This document shows, in pieces, positions 51,517-59,763 of a stretch of DNA of 64,000 nt; within the stretch, counting starts at the first letter, position 1; each line of letters opens with the position of its first letter. A model generated the notes under the pieces. That model worked only from the letters and a program-made list of their open reading frames with translations. It was not told where the DNA came from and did no database searches. Source of the DNA: DATJBF01 sp035516795. GTDB taxonomy: Bacteria; Verrucomicrobiota; Verrucomicrobiia; Palsa-1439. Position numbers and translations under genes: made by a program. Location: assembly GCA_035516795.1 (NCBI GenBank), contig DATIZX010000143.1, positions 10,567 through 74,566 on the forward strand, read 5' to 3'.

Positions 51517-52011
51517 TCAATCCGGCTTGCCCGTTTGGCTATGCGCGCCACCAAGTGATCTCACGACCGCGTTGTAATTGGTGACCAACCCATTGTATTT
51601 GCGGATGCTGGCGTTCAGGTCGGCGGCGAGTTGTTCAATTTTTGCGTTGGCTTCCTTCATGCGATTATCCCGGAGCGTTACGGCGTTCGCCCAGTTGGAT
51701 ATGGCGGCTTTAAGTTGGTCCCGCTCCTGGGTCAGTTGCTTGTCGGCGGCATCCGAGGATATCCGCTTTCTCTCGGCGAGGGACCGCAAGTCTCGCTCGG
51801 CAGCCAGCGAGGTTTTGAGTTGGTTGAGATCTTCGCTCGCTCCTTTCAATTGGCTGGCTTGATCCTCAATCTTGGCGGATTGCGCCAAGCGTACCTGGTC
51901 GAGGTATTCGATTTGGAGGTTGAGGCGTCGATCGTGCACCCATTGGCAGACGCACAAGGCCGCGAGCACCATTACGCCGAACAGGTTCACGTATATCAGT
52001 CGATCCTTCAT
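51517..52011 (-). CDS. Single-pass coiled-coil protein at the end of the TonB operon
   Basis: A 164-residue protein with an N-terminal membrane helix (LIYVNLFGVMVLAALCVCQW) and a long coiled coil (YLDQVRLAQSAKIEDQASQLKGASEDL and KEANAKIEQLAADLNASIRKYNGLV). Its ATG overlaps the exbD stop by four bases, so it is made with the energising complex. The coiled coil should lie in the periplasm. No known ExbBD accessory has this build to my knowledge; it may brace TonB-ExbBD or reach the cell wall. Confidence 0.8.
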   Translation of the reverse strand: MKDRLIYVNLFGVMVLAALCVCQWVHDRRLNLQIEYLDQVRLAQSAKIEDQASQLKGASEDLNQLKTSLAAERDLRSLAERKRISSDAADKQLTQERDQLKAAISNWANAVTLRDNRMKEANAKIEQLAADLNASIRKYNGLVTNYNAVVRSLGGAHSQTGKPD

Positions 52012-52445
52012 GGCTGCGTGGCGGTCGGTTCGCGGACTTCGAAGGCAACTTTTTGGATGCCCGTCGACCGCACCAGATCGAGTACATGGATGACCGCGCC
52101 ATAGCGGACGTCCTGGTCGCCGCTGATGAACACGCGAAGGTTCTCGTTGGTGTGATGCCAGGCATTCAACCGTAATGCCAACTCGTTCGGGCCGATAGGC
52201 TGTTTATCAAGGTACACCGCGCCATCCTTGTCCACGGAGATACTCGCAAAATCGTTCTTCGTTTCGAGCGTTGCCCTAGTGGCTGTCGGCAGGTTGACCT
52301 TGACGCTTTTCAAATTGACCATGCTCAGGCTGACCAACATGAAGCTGGCCAACAGGAAAAACATGATGTCGATTAGCGGAATGATTTCAATCCGTCCTTC
52401 GGATTCCGTCGATTGTCGGGGGACTAGTTTCAGTGGCATGGGCAC
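52008..52445 (-). CDS. ExbD/TolR-family protein
   Basis: A 145-residue biopolymer transport protein: cytosolic N-terminus, one membrane helix with the essential Asp (IEIIPLIDIMFFLLASFML) and a periplasmic domain (FASISVDKDGAVYLDKQPIG ... VFISGDQDVRYGAVIHVLDLVRSTGI). With ExbB it converts proton flow into TonB motion. It is spaced three bases from exbB and overlaps the coiled-coil gene by four. TonB and a receptor in the same operon point to ExbD rather than TolR. Confidence 0.92.
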   Translation of the reverse strand: MPMPLKLVPRQSTESEGRIEIIPLIDIMFFLLASFMLVSLSMVNLKSVKVNLPTATRATLETKNDFASISVDKDGAVYLDKQPIGPNELALRLNAWHHTNENLRVFISGDQDVRYGAVIHVLDLVRSTGIQKVAFEVREPTATQP

Positions 52446-52448
52446 GAC

Positions 52449-53165
52449 TCAGGGTTGGGGGTTGATGGTCGAGAGAGGTGGGCCATTGGTTCGCTCGCGC
52501 TGGGCGCGCAGCCGGGCAAACTCCTCAAGATCGTATCCGTGATGTTTGGCGGATTCGACGAGCAACTCGACATGGTTGATGGTTTGCTCCAGCCGCGAGC
52601 GGAACCGGGCCAGCCGCCGGTTGTAGTAATTGAAAGGCAACAGGCAGAGGATCGCCGTGCCCAAACCGCACGCAGTGGCAATCAAGGCTTCGGCGATACC
52701 GCCGCTGACTTTCACAGCGGCCAGTTCTTCCTGCCCGACAAAACTGAACGAGCGCATGATGCCGGTGACCGTCCCGAGCAGCCCGAGAAGCGGGGCTAGG
52801 GTGATCAGGGTGCCCAAGATCCAGAGGAATTTTTCGCCCTTCTCAATTTCGTCGTTGGCGCGCAGTTGCATGGCGCCGAGCAGGGACGAGTGCGCGTGCA
52901 GCAGGCCCTCATGAACTGTGCTCAGGAAGGGGTCTTCGCCGTTGTCAGTCAACTGCAGCGCGCGATCGAAGTTGCCATTCGCGATGGCACCAAACGCCTC
53001 ATGTAATGATTGGGAGTTCGCCCGACGCCGGAGGCCGAGCCACCAGAGCGCGCGGTCGACGATGACGACGAGGGCCGCCAGAAATGCGAGCAGGATCGGC
53101 CACATGACCGGCCCGCCTTTGAGAAAGAAGTCGACGACAATGTTGGCCAGCATAAGGTGAATCAT
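52449..53165 (-). CDS. ExbB/TolQ-family proton channel protein
   Basis: A 238-residue MotA/TolQ/ExbB protein with three membrane segments (PILLAFLAALVVIVDRALWW; LGTLITLAPLLGLLGTVTGI; ALIATACGLGTAILCLLPFNY). The conserved region is APLLGLLGTVTGIMRSFSFVG followed by GGIAEALIATACGLGTAI. It follows tonB by 13 bases. It forms the pentameric motor with ExbD for the receptor in this operon. Confidence 0.93.
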   Translation of the reverse strand: MIHLMLANIVVDFFLKGGPVMWPILLAFLAALVVIVDRALWWLGLRRRANSQSLHEAFGAIANGNFDRALQLTDNGEDPFLSTVHEGLLHAHSSLLGAMQLRANDEIEKGEKFLWILGTLITLAPLLGLLGTVTGIMRSFSFVGQEELAAVKVSGGIAEALIATACGLGTAILCLLPFNYYNRRLARFRSRLEQTINHVELLVESAKHHGYDLEEFARLRAQRERTNGPPLSTINPQP

Positions 53166-53178
53166 AGATTGAAGTCTT

Positions 53179-53907
53179 TCATTGGGGGGTGATTTGGAAG
53201 TGAATGGCTATTTCATACTCGCGCACATCGCCGGGGCCGAACCGCCAGAGACGACGGATCGTGCGCACGGCGGATTCGTTCAGCAATGGCCAGGGACAAG
53301 GCTGGGAAACTTCCGCCGAAGTGACCAGGCCGCTAGTGCCAACGACAAACCGAACCACGACGGTGCCTTCCTGATGTAGCGCGAGTGCCTCGGCCGGATA
53401 CTCCGGAGCCGGCTGCTCGCCTTCGCCAACGCCATACGTGAGTTCTTGCACAGCGGGGGCGGGCGTGGCGGGACGGCCATAGGCCGCTTGGTCGGACGGA
53501 ACGACGCGCGTCACGCCTTCCACGGGCACAGCGAACGCAATGGCGGGGGAGGGTTCGGCGACTGGAATTGGCGGCGGAGCCAGTTCATCGGATGGCGAGG
53601 CCGGGGAAGGCTCGGCACCGCCCTGTTGAGGAACGTTTTCCAACGGCGTGGCGGGTTGACGGGCCAACTGGACAAACAGTTTTTCCGTTTTGACCGGTGC
53701 GGACGGTCTGACGACCCGGTGCGGATGGGAGTAGTGCAGTACGAATCCCAAGGTTCCCACAGTCAGACAGACCGTCCAGGCGACGAACGTTAACACGGGT
53801 ACCAGCGAGATATGCTCGCTCGGCTCCATACCGATATGGGCAATTGAGTCCTCCGAGGACGGCGTTCCCAGTGGCCCGGCGAGTGGGAGGGGATTGTTGG
53901 CAGTCAT
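53179..53907 (-). CDS. TonB-family energy transducer
   Basis: A 242-residue protein with a cytosolic N-terminal segment of about 35 residues (longer than in E. coli TonB), a membrane helix (VPVLTFVAWTVCLTVGTLGFVL), a Pro/Ala/Glu-rich periplasmic linker and a C-terminal TonB domain (PAPEYPAEALALHQEGTVVVRFVV ... LWRFGPG in parts). It lies 18 bases after the receptor gene and before exbB, so the set is dedicated to that receptor. Confidence 0.9.
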   Translation of the reverse strand: MTANNPLPLAGPLGTPSSEDSIAHIGMEPSEHISLVPVLTFVAWTVCLTVGTLGFVLHYSHPHRVVRPSAPVKTEKLFVQLARQPATPLENVPQQGGAEPSPASPSDELAPPPIPVAEPSPAIAFAVPVEGVTRVVPSDQAAYGRPATPAPAVQELTYGVGEGEQPAPEYPAEALALHQEGTVVVRFVVGTSGLVTSAEVSQPCPWPLLNESAVRTIRRLWRFGPGDVREYEIAIHFQITPQ

Positions 53908-53925
53908 TGTGTAGTCTTGTCCTGC

Positions 53926-56388
53926 TTAGAATGCGATCCCGAGTGATCCGAAAATGCCACGGCGCATTCCGTACTGTGCAGCATTGACGCCCACGCCGCT
54001 GCCACTACGCAATTCGTAGATATTGTCCGTGATGTTCACGACATCCAGCCGGGCTTTAAGCACACGCTTCTTGCCAAGATTCACGTCCTGTTCCACCCCT
54101 AAGTTTACAGAGGAGTACGACGGCACCGAGGAGCCGTTCGGGATCTGAGCCGACGGATCGTTGGGTTCAAATCCGCCTCCATCCTGTCGCAGTCCGCTGC
54201 CGTAAATGGCATCGATATAGATTCTTGTGCCGCCGCGCGCTTGCTTCCAAGTGTACGCCGCGCCAAAGGACCCGCTGATACGTTGGTCGTGGTCCAGGTA
54301 GATCCAATGATTTTTGACATACGTCAAGTCGCTGGGGTCAAACAAGAACTGCGCCGACGCCCAGTCTTTGCCCTGCGCCACTGAATAGGCGACGTTCGCG
54401 TACGTGGAAAAACCACCGGAGGCATAGCTCCCGGTGAATTCCACGCCGTAAATTCGGCCCTCGCGGTAATTGAACGCCGAGAGGATTTGCGACTGACCAA
54501 ACAATCCGTCATCCAGTTGGTTGTGAGCATATTTATAGTAGCCATCCACGCCCACTTGCAGTCCCGGCATAAGTTTCTGGCTGACGCCCACATCGAAATA
54601 GTCGGCGCGCTCGGCCCTGACCGGATCGTCCTGCTTCACCAGGGGTTCATTCGACGTGCCGTTGAACTTCGACACGGTCGACGACGACACATTTTCCAGC
54701 GGTGGCGGCGTGAAGTAACGCGCGTAGCCGGCGTGCAACGTGGTCTTGTTCGTGGGCTGATAGATCAGGTTTACTCGCGGGCTGGCTTGGTTTTCGTCGT
54801 CGAACGAGGAGGAATACAGGTCGAAGCGCACACCGTAATTGAGTGTGAGCTTTGGCACAATCTTCCATTCGTCTTGTGCGTAAACACCCAAAAACGTCGC
54901 GTGCTGCTGTCCGTTGTCGACGATAGGAAGTGCTGGCCCCGACGCGTTGCCGCTGCTATTGGTCGGATAAACAGTCGTCGTTGTGTCGGCGGTCAGGAAT
55001 TCCTGCAACACCATCACCCCGGCGCGCAGCGTGTGCTGCTCGTTGAGGAGATAACTGCCGTCGGCCTGGAAGCCGCCCGAATCGAGCGACCGATTTAAAT
55101 CGGTTGCCGCGCCGTCGAAATAGAGATCCCCCACCGGATCGGGCAGGAAATGCGCCTCACTAAAGCGACCGTAGCCGGCGAGTTGAAAATTCAAATCGCC
55201 CGCCGTTTTTTGATAGGCCAGGACCCCGTAGTAATTTTGCTCGTTTTGGTTTTCATCCAGGTCGGCGGAATTTAACGTCGGCGGCTGGCCGGGCGCCCCG
55301 GTAAACGCGGAGTTGGTGTTTCCCGGAGAATTGGGAATCTGAAACGTGCTGTAGGACGCGCTTCCCATGAGACTGATACGGCTGGTGTCGTCCAAGATGT
55401 AGGACAGATACGTGAAGCCCTTGTATTGTCGAGTGTCATCATGGATCGGAGTTGCGCTGTCGGTGGGGTTTTCGAGACCGATGCCATTCTGTTCGTAGCT
55501 ACCGTCAATGAAGCAATTCAGTTTTCCCTGCGTGGCACCGTATTCAAAGCTGGGCCGCAACGTGTCGTAGGAACCGCCATACATTTCCGCTTCGCCACCA
55601 TTTTCAAACCCGTCCTTGGTTTGAATGTCGATGATACCCGCCGTGCGGAAGCCGTACTCGGCAGGCAACGATCCGGTAATGAGTTGCAGGCTGTTCACAA
55701 ACCGGGGATCGAGCTCCAATCCAAATCCCGTGATACCCTCCGGCAGGAGCACGCCATTGATGCGGTATTGGAGATTCGCGTGTTCGCCACGGACATGCAG
55801 GTCTCCGTTGGCCGCGGAATCCTGTGCCACGCCTGGCGCACGCAAGACCACCTGATTGAACGGAGCGTTTTCGCCCTGCGACTCGGATTCGATCTGCACC
55901 TGACTGACCGAATAGGCCGTGGCTCCGAGATCCGGGAGAATCTGGCTGCGGGCCCGATTCAACCGGCCGTAAACGGTCACTTCCGGGAGCGTCGATAGGT
56001 TGGTGTAACTTCCCGAACTGGCCGGTACGGGGGAGACCGCAGGAGTGTTCGTTGCAGCCGGTGCAGGAGCGATTGCAACCGGTGGGTTGTTGGTGGCAAG
56101 AGGAACCGCCACCGGCGGGGTGGTTACAGTCGGGTTCTTGATGGCTGGCGGCGGGGAAGCTACCGATGGATTGTTGGTGTCAGGCAGACCGGAAAAGGTG
56201 GGTGTGGTTGTCGGATGGTTGGTCGGTGCTGTCTGCGGAACCACGACGGTGGTTTGACTGTTGGTTTGGGCCGGCAGTATATGAGTGCAAACTAACAAGC
56301 TGATGGTCGCGATGAAATGGGCGCGGGCAAAACCGGGGAGTACCCGTTCGCCGAGCCGAACGGCGTGTTGATCGAAGTTGGATTTCAT
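53926..56388 (-). CDS. TonB-dependent outer-membrane receptor
   Basis: An 820-residue receptor. A signal peptide (FIATISLLVCTHILPAQ) is followed by about 95 residues of Pro/Thr/Asn/Ala-rich low complexity. A TonB-box-like LPEVTVYG and a plug domain come next (VQIESESQGENAPFNQVVLRAPGVAQDS; RINGVLLPEGITGFG; GSLPAEYGFRTAGIIDIQTK in parts), then a 22-strand barrel ending MRRGIFGSLGIAF with the terminal aromatic. The substrate is unknown; the neighbouring His/Cys proteins and CDF pump suggest a metal or metal complex. The unusual spacer before the plug may carry the TonB box away from the barrel. Confidence 0.92.
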   Translation of the reverse strand: MKSNFDQHAVRLGERVLPGFARAHFIATISLLVCTHILPAQTNSQTTVVVPQTAPTNHPTTTPTFSGLPDTNNPSVASPPPAIKNPTVTTPPVAVPLATNNPPVAIAPAPAATNTPAVSPVPASSGSYTNLSTLPEVTVYGRLNRARSQILPDLGATAYSVSQVQIESESQGENAPFNQVVLRAPGVAQDSAANGDLHVRGEHANLQYRINGVLLPEGITGFGLELDPRFVNSLQLITGSLPAEYGFRTAGIIDIQTKDGFENGGEAEMYGGSYDTLRPSFEYGATQGKLNCFIDGSYEQNGIGLENPTDSATPIHDDTRQYKGFTYLSYILDDTSRISLMGSASYSTFQIPNSPGNTNSAFTGAPGQPPTLNSADLDENQNEQNYYGVLAYQKTAGDLNFQLAGYGRFSEAHFLPDPVGDLYFDGAATDLNRSLDSGGFQADGSYLLNEQHTLRAGVMVLQEFLTADTTTTVYPTNSSGNASGPALPIVDNGQQHATFLGVYAQDEWKIVPKLTLNYGVRFDLYSSSFDDENQASPRVNLIYQPTNKTTLHAGYARYFTPPPLENVSSSTVSKFNGTSNEPLVKQDDPVRAERADYFDVGVSQKLMPGLQVGVDGYYKYAHNQLDDGLFGQSQILSAFNYREGRIYGVEFTGSYASGGFSTYANVAYSVAQGKDWASAQFLFDPSDLTYVKNHWIYLDHDQRISGSFGAAYTWKQARGGTRIYIDAIYGSGLRQDGGGFEPNDPSAQIPNGSSVPSYSSVNLGVEQDVNLGKKRVLKARLDVVNITDNIYELRSGSGVGVNAAQYGMRRGIFGSLGIAF

Positions 56389-56615
56389 TTCCTATGTCCT
56401 AGTCTTTTCCTCTCCTGGCCTGACAGGTTCACATACCTGGAATGCGGGCAGGAGAACCCCGTTCATTCTTTGCTCTATGAAAGTCGCTCCCAAAGCCCGG
56501 CTCCTGTGACGGGTGCCGGATCGTGGCGGATGATGACGGGAGAGCCCGGCCCGTTGATGCATTGGTTCGGGTGCCTGCTCACCGCATAACCGCGCGGAAC
56601 GACCTGATGCCCGGG

Positions 56616-56909
56616 TTATGCCCGGGGAGACGGAGGCGCGCGGCTGGGAGGAAGAAGAACAGAAAGGGGGCCGGCAACAAGAAACGTGACAGGAGGGACA
56701 GTATCGATCCACCAGATTGGAATCGTCGGAGCAACTATTTTGCAGACGGCGGAATTCACCTGGCCGTGAGCGAACAAGGTGACAACGCAATGATGATCGG
56801 GTTCACCGGCGTCGCGATGGATCACTTCGTGCAACGCGGGTGAAGCCGCCATCAGATCGACCAGCAGGATCGTGCCGACGATCAGCGCGGTGAGCAGCCA
56901 TTTGCCCAA
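56616..56909 (-). CDS. Small His/Cys membrane protein (DUF2946-like)
   Basis: A protein of about 97 residues with one membrane helix (LLTALIVGTILLVDLM) followed by ASPALHEVIHRDAGEPDHHC, a clustered His/Asp/Cys pattern like the metal-linked DUF2946 group, and a Pro-rich hydrophobic end. The frame is open further upstream, but the promoter and operator overlap that part. I therefore place the start near TTG 56909; CTG 56918 after AAAGGA is an alternative. It is the first gene of the TonB operon, 227 bases before the receptor start. That gap contains hairpin-forming GC-rich sequence but no riboswitch I can confirm. Confidence 0.6.
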   Translation of the reverse strand: MGKWLLTALIVGTILLVDLMAASPALHEVIHRDAGEPDHHCVVTLFAHGQVNSAVCKIVAPTIPIWWIDTVPPVTFLVAGPLSVLLPPSRAPPSPRA

Positions 56910-56932
56910 TAGTCTCAGACGCCAGGTTCCTT

Positions 56933-56953
56933 TATTGCAAACGAGTTGCAATA
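56933..56953. promoter_or_regulatory. Perfect inverted repeat operator candidate
   Basis: TATTGCAA-ACGAG-TTGCAATA: perfect 8-base arms around five bases. It overlaps the -10 element of the promoter below, the position expected for a repressor. A single TTGCAAT half-site recurs at 57090-57096 before the divergent gene. Confidence 0.6.
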
Positions 56954-56977
56954 TAAACAAACCGGTCAAGAATGCAA
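56950..56977 (-). promoter_or_regulatory. Promoter of the TonB operon
   Basis: On the minus strand TTGCAT (56972-56977), a 16-base spacer and TATATT (56950-56955). The -10 overlaps the right arm of the inverted repeat. Confidence 0.5.
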
Positions 56978-57136
56978 TCTTTCTTCGGAGTCTGGGGCCG
57001 AGGGCGCCACTTCAGTCGGACCACTCACCTACCGGCGAACTTCGCCGCAACATCAGCAGGCCACTGGTACAACTCCGGGTGGCACGAATTTGCAATTGAC
57101 CTGCTTTGGCGGGTGCAGTACAAACCGGGCGTGACG

Positions 57137-57511
57137 ATGCGGCTGGGCAAAGTGTTGATGCTACTGGCGATGATCATCGCTACCGGCTCGCATTGGATCG
57201 TGTTGCAGTCTGCTGCTTGGACCGAGATGCTGGCCAGAAACGCCTGCACGGGTTCGCTCGCGGAAGCTTTCGAGAAAACGTTCGATGGCAAGCACCCCTG
57301 CTGTCTTTGCAAAGCGATCGCCGCCGGGGAAAAATCCCAGAAGAAGCATGAATCGGCCGTGCCAATGCCGAAACTGGAATTCCCGCCTCTCGACCAGGAT
57401 TTTATTCTGACCGTCGCTTCGCAATTTGAAATTGTATCATCCGTAATTCTCTCTGCCGCATCTTTCTCCCATCGACCGCTCACGCCACCGCCGCGCGTGT
57501 CCTTCGTTTGA
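57137..57511 (+). CDS. Small exported protein with CCLC motif
   Basis: A 124-residue protein with an N-terminal hydrophobic segment (VLMLLAMIIATGSHWIVLQ) and a motif KHPCCLCKAI followed by a Lys/His-rich stretch (AAGEKSQKKHES). The rest is without recognisable domain. The CCLCKAI pattern recurs in related bacteria next to DUF2946-like genes, to my recollection; metal binding by the Cys cluster is inferred. ATG 57137 is the likely start. A TTGACC-N17-TACAAA element at 57096-57124 would give a nearly leaderless transcript. It is divergent from the TonB operon and lies 120 bases before the barrel-protein gene. Confidence 0.6.
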   Translation: MRLGKVLMLLAMIIATGSHWIVLQSAAWTEMLARNACTGSLAEAFEKTFDGKHPCCLCKAIAAGEKSQKKHESAVPMPKLEFPPLDQDFILTVASQFEIVSSVILSAASFSHRPLTPPPRVSFV

Positions 57512-57630
57512 TACAATTAGCGCTGGTTGCCCGCATCCCGGCTGGCGCGGGCCGCTTCGCTTCCCCCTAATCTGAGAGCGCATGGTTGTGCTCTGACAAC
57601 TACGGAATTTGAAAAATCGAAAGGACCAAA

Positions 57631-58560
57631 ATGAATTCACAGGTGACGAAAATTGGTGGTGGTTTGTTGGCGGTAATCCTCGTGCCGAGTATTGTCCACG
57701 CGTGCGCGTGTGGGTGCGGCATCTTCGATGTTGGCGGCAGCGGCATGTTGCCGGACCAACCGGGCGGAATGGCGTTTGTGGAATATGATTATATGAATCA
57801 GACCCGCAATTGGCACGACAGTTCATCCGCGCCAGGGGCAAACAACGATGACAAGCGGCTCGAATCGCAGTTTACGACAGTTGGGCTGCAATATATGTTC
57901 AACCGCGCTTGGGGTGTGCAGGCAGAATTGCCTTATACCTTCCGCACCTTCAAGGCGACGGACGATGCGACCGGCCGCGTCGCGACCCATAGCTGGGGTG
58001 GCTTGGGTGACGTTCGCCTTCGAGGGATTTACACGGGCTTCTCCGAGGACATGTCCACCGGCGTGTCGCTCGGCTTGAAATTGCCGACAGGGAGTTTCCG
58101 AGAAGATACCGAACTCGTGGATCGCGACACGCAGATTGGCACGGGAGGCTTGGAGGTCTTGCTGGGTGGCTTTCATCGCCGTCATCTGGGTCGCGAAGGA
58201 AAATGGGACTGGTTTAACCAGTTTCAATTGGAGTTGCCGACGTACATTCAAGACCACTACCGGCCAGGAATCGAATTCGACGCGGCAACGGGGATTGTCT
58301 ACACAGGCTTCACAGTGGGCGGCGTGCGAATTTCGCCGCTGGGGCAAATCCTGTTTTCGGATCGCGCGAGCGACAGCGGGGCGAACTCGGCACCAGACAA
58401 CACCGGTTACCAGCGCGTCCTGCTTTCGCCGGGCGTCGAATTCCACATTCACCCGGTGAAGATTTACTTCGACGCTGAATTCCCGGTTTACCAAAACTTC
58501 ATCGGCAATCAACTGGCTGCTCCGGTAATGTTCAAGGCGACTGCGAGCTTTATGTTCTGA
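57631..58560 (+). CDS. Outer-membrane beta-barrel protein with Cys-rich N-terminus
   Basis: A 309-residue exported protein. The signal peptide (IGGGLLAVILVPSIVHA) is followed directly by CACGCGIFDVGGSGMLP, so the mature N-terminus carries four closely spaced Cys (counting the first). The remainder shows amphipathic beta strands with aromatic girdles (MAFVEYDYMNQTRNW; WGGLGDVRLRGIYTGF; VSLGLKLPTGSF; VKIYFDAEFPVYQNF) and ends ATASFMF with terminal Phe, the barrel sorting signal. It resembles transporter-like barrel proteins of metal loci; the Cys cluster could capture a metal. It follows the CCLC protein gene in the same direction. Confidence 0.8.
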   Translation: MNSQVTKIGGGLLAVILVPSIVHACACGCGIFDVGGSGMLPDQPGGMAFVEYDYMNQTRNWHDSSSAPGANNDDKRLESQFTTVGLQYMFNRAWGVQAELPYTFRTFKATDDATGRVATHSWGGLGDVRLRGIYTGFSEDMSTGVSLGLKLPTGSFREDTELVDRDTQIGTGGLEVLLGGFHRRHLGREGKWDWFNQFQLELPTYIQDHYRPGIEFDAATGIVYTGFTVGGVRISPLGQILFSDRASDSGANSAPDNTGYQRVLLSPGVEFHIHPVKIYFDAEFPVYQNFIGNQLAAPVMFKATASFMF

Positions 58561-58785
58561 CCGATTCCCAAGGTAGTTAAACGGATGTTGAGAACAGTCA
58601 GTGGCGCGGCGTGAAGTGGACAACAAAACGGACACCAAACGAATTAGAAAACGTATAGCCGGGTAAAGGTGATTATGGCTGATTTGCCAATAAAATGAGG
58701 CGTTATCTCACGGCACTCGCGACGGAAAAAGGACGATTCCGATCCCAACAATAGATCGCGTTCACGCCACCAGTCCTGCGAACCG

Positions 58786-59679
58786 CTAGGACGATACGCG
58801 AGGACCTGTGAACGGTTCAATATGAATCGTCACGTCCAGCACGCGCGGCAGTTTGGTGCGAATCGCGTTCTTGACCGTGTGTGCCAATTCATGCGCTACC
58901 GACACGGGCAGTTCTCCATCCACCTCGATGTGCATATCCACCAAGAACCCATATCCCATCTTGCGCGCCAAACATTTCTCGACGCCCTTGACTCCCTGGA
59001 CCTTCAGCGCCACTGCGCGAGCCACGCCGACAATGTCTTCCCGCGGGGCGGCGTCCATCAGTTCATCCACCGCCGGACGGAGCAGACGAAATCCGTTAAA
59101 CGCGATGATGAACGCGGCGAAAATCGCTGCCCAATCATCCGCGGACCGGTAATTCTCTCCACCCACCAGGGCGATGCTGATCCCCAGCGCCGCCGCGGCC
59201 GACGTGATCGCGTCGCTGCGATGGTGCCAGGCATCGGCCTGCACCGCGCTGCTTTCGATTTCTTCGCCCACTCGGCCAACGAATCGAAACAGCGTCTCCT
59301 TCACCAGAACGACACCCAGCAAGACGTACAGTGTGTAAGGCTCTGGGGCGTGATGCGGCGCCAGGATTTCTTTGACGGATCGGACGAGAATCAGCAAGGC
59401 GGCGGCCAACAACATTGCGGAGACCGCCGCCGCCGCGACGGCTTCCGCTTTGCCGTGACCGTACGGGTGTTCTTCGTCGGCGGGACGTTCAGCGATCACG
59501 ACCGCGCGCCAAACGATAATCGAACTCGCCGAATCCGCCATCGACTCAATAGCGTCGGCCACCAGAGCGTAGGAATGTCCGAAGATGCCCGTGAGCAACT
59601 TGGTGACCGCGAGCAGGACATTGGTCGCGAGCCCGACAATCGTGGCGCGCACGCTGCGTTGGACGCGAATCGAATTCAT
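58786..59679 (-). CDS. Cation diffusion facilitator family efflux protein
   Basis: A 297-residue inner-membrane divalent-metal/proton antiporter. It has six membrane helices with the metal-site motifs DAIESMAD in TM2 and HHRSD in TM5 (QADAWHHRSDAITS), and a C-terminal cytosolic domain (GYGFLVDMHIEVDGELPVSVAHELAHTV in parts) that binds regulatory metal. Zn, Fe, Mn or Ni cannot be distinguished. It lies after argF on the same strand, separated by repeat B2. It is next to the putative metal-uptake locus. Confidence 0.93.
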   Translation of the reverse strand: MNSIRVQRSVRATIVGLATNVLLAVTKLLTGIFGHSYALVADAIESMADSASSIIVWRAVVIAERPADEEHPYGHGKAEAVAAAAVSAMLLAAALLILVRSVKEILAPHHAPEPYTLYVLLGVVLVKETLFRFVGRVGEEIESSAVQADAWHHRSDAITSAAAALGISIALVGGENYRSADDWAAIFAAFIIAFNGFRLLRPAVDELMDAAPREDIVGVARAVALKVQGVKGVEKCLARKMGYGFLVDMHIEVDGELPVSVAHELAHTVKNAIRTKLPRVLDVTIHIEPFTGPRVSS

Positions 59680-59681
59680 AC

Positions 59682-59761
59682 GGTAGGGCGCGACCGCCGG
59701 GCGCGCCGTTCGTCTTCGATTATCAAGCTCCTTAGGCTCGCCCGGCGGTACGAGCCGTACC
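59682..59761. repeat. Palindromic element B2
   Basis: The left arm (59682-59707) is identical over 26 bases to the copies at 28.7 and 61.9 kb; the right arm (59735-59761) is its imperfect inverse. It fills the gap between argF and the CDF gene and ends two bases from the argF stop, where its hairpin could end transcription. Confidence 0.8.
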
Positions 59762-59763
59762 GA

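Noticed and set aside
51285..51554. An 89-codon frame upstream of the phytoene synthase gene
   Set aside because: No ribosome site, no recognisable pattern, and overlap with the end of the coiled-coil gene.
56389..56615. A cobalamin riboswitch before the TonB receptor
   Set aside because: A GCCAGGAGA stretch resembles part of the B12 box, but the GGTG..AA..CCGG and CCCGC.ACTGT core elements are not present in the right order.
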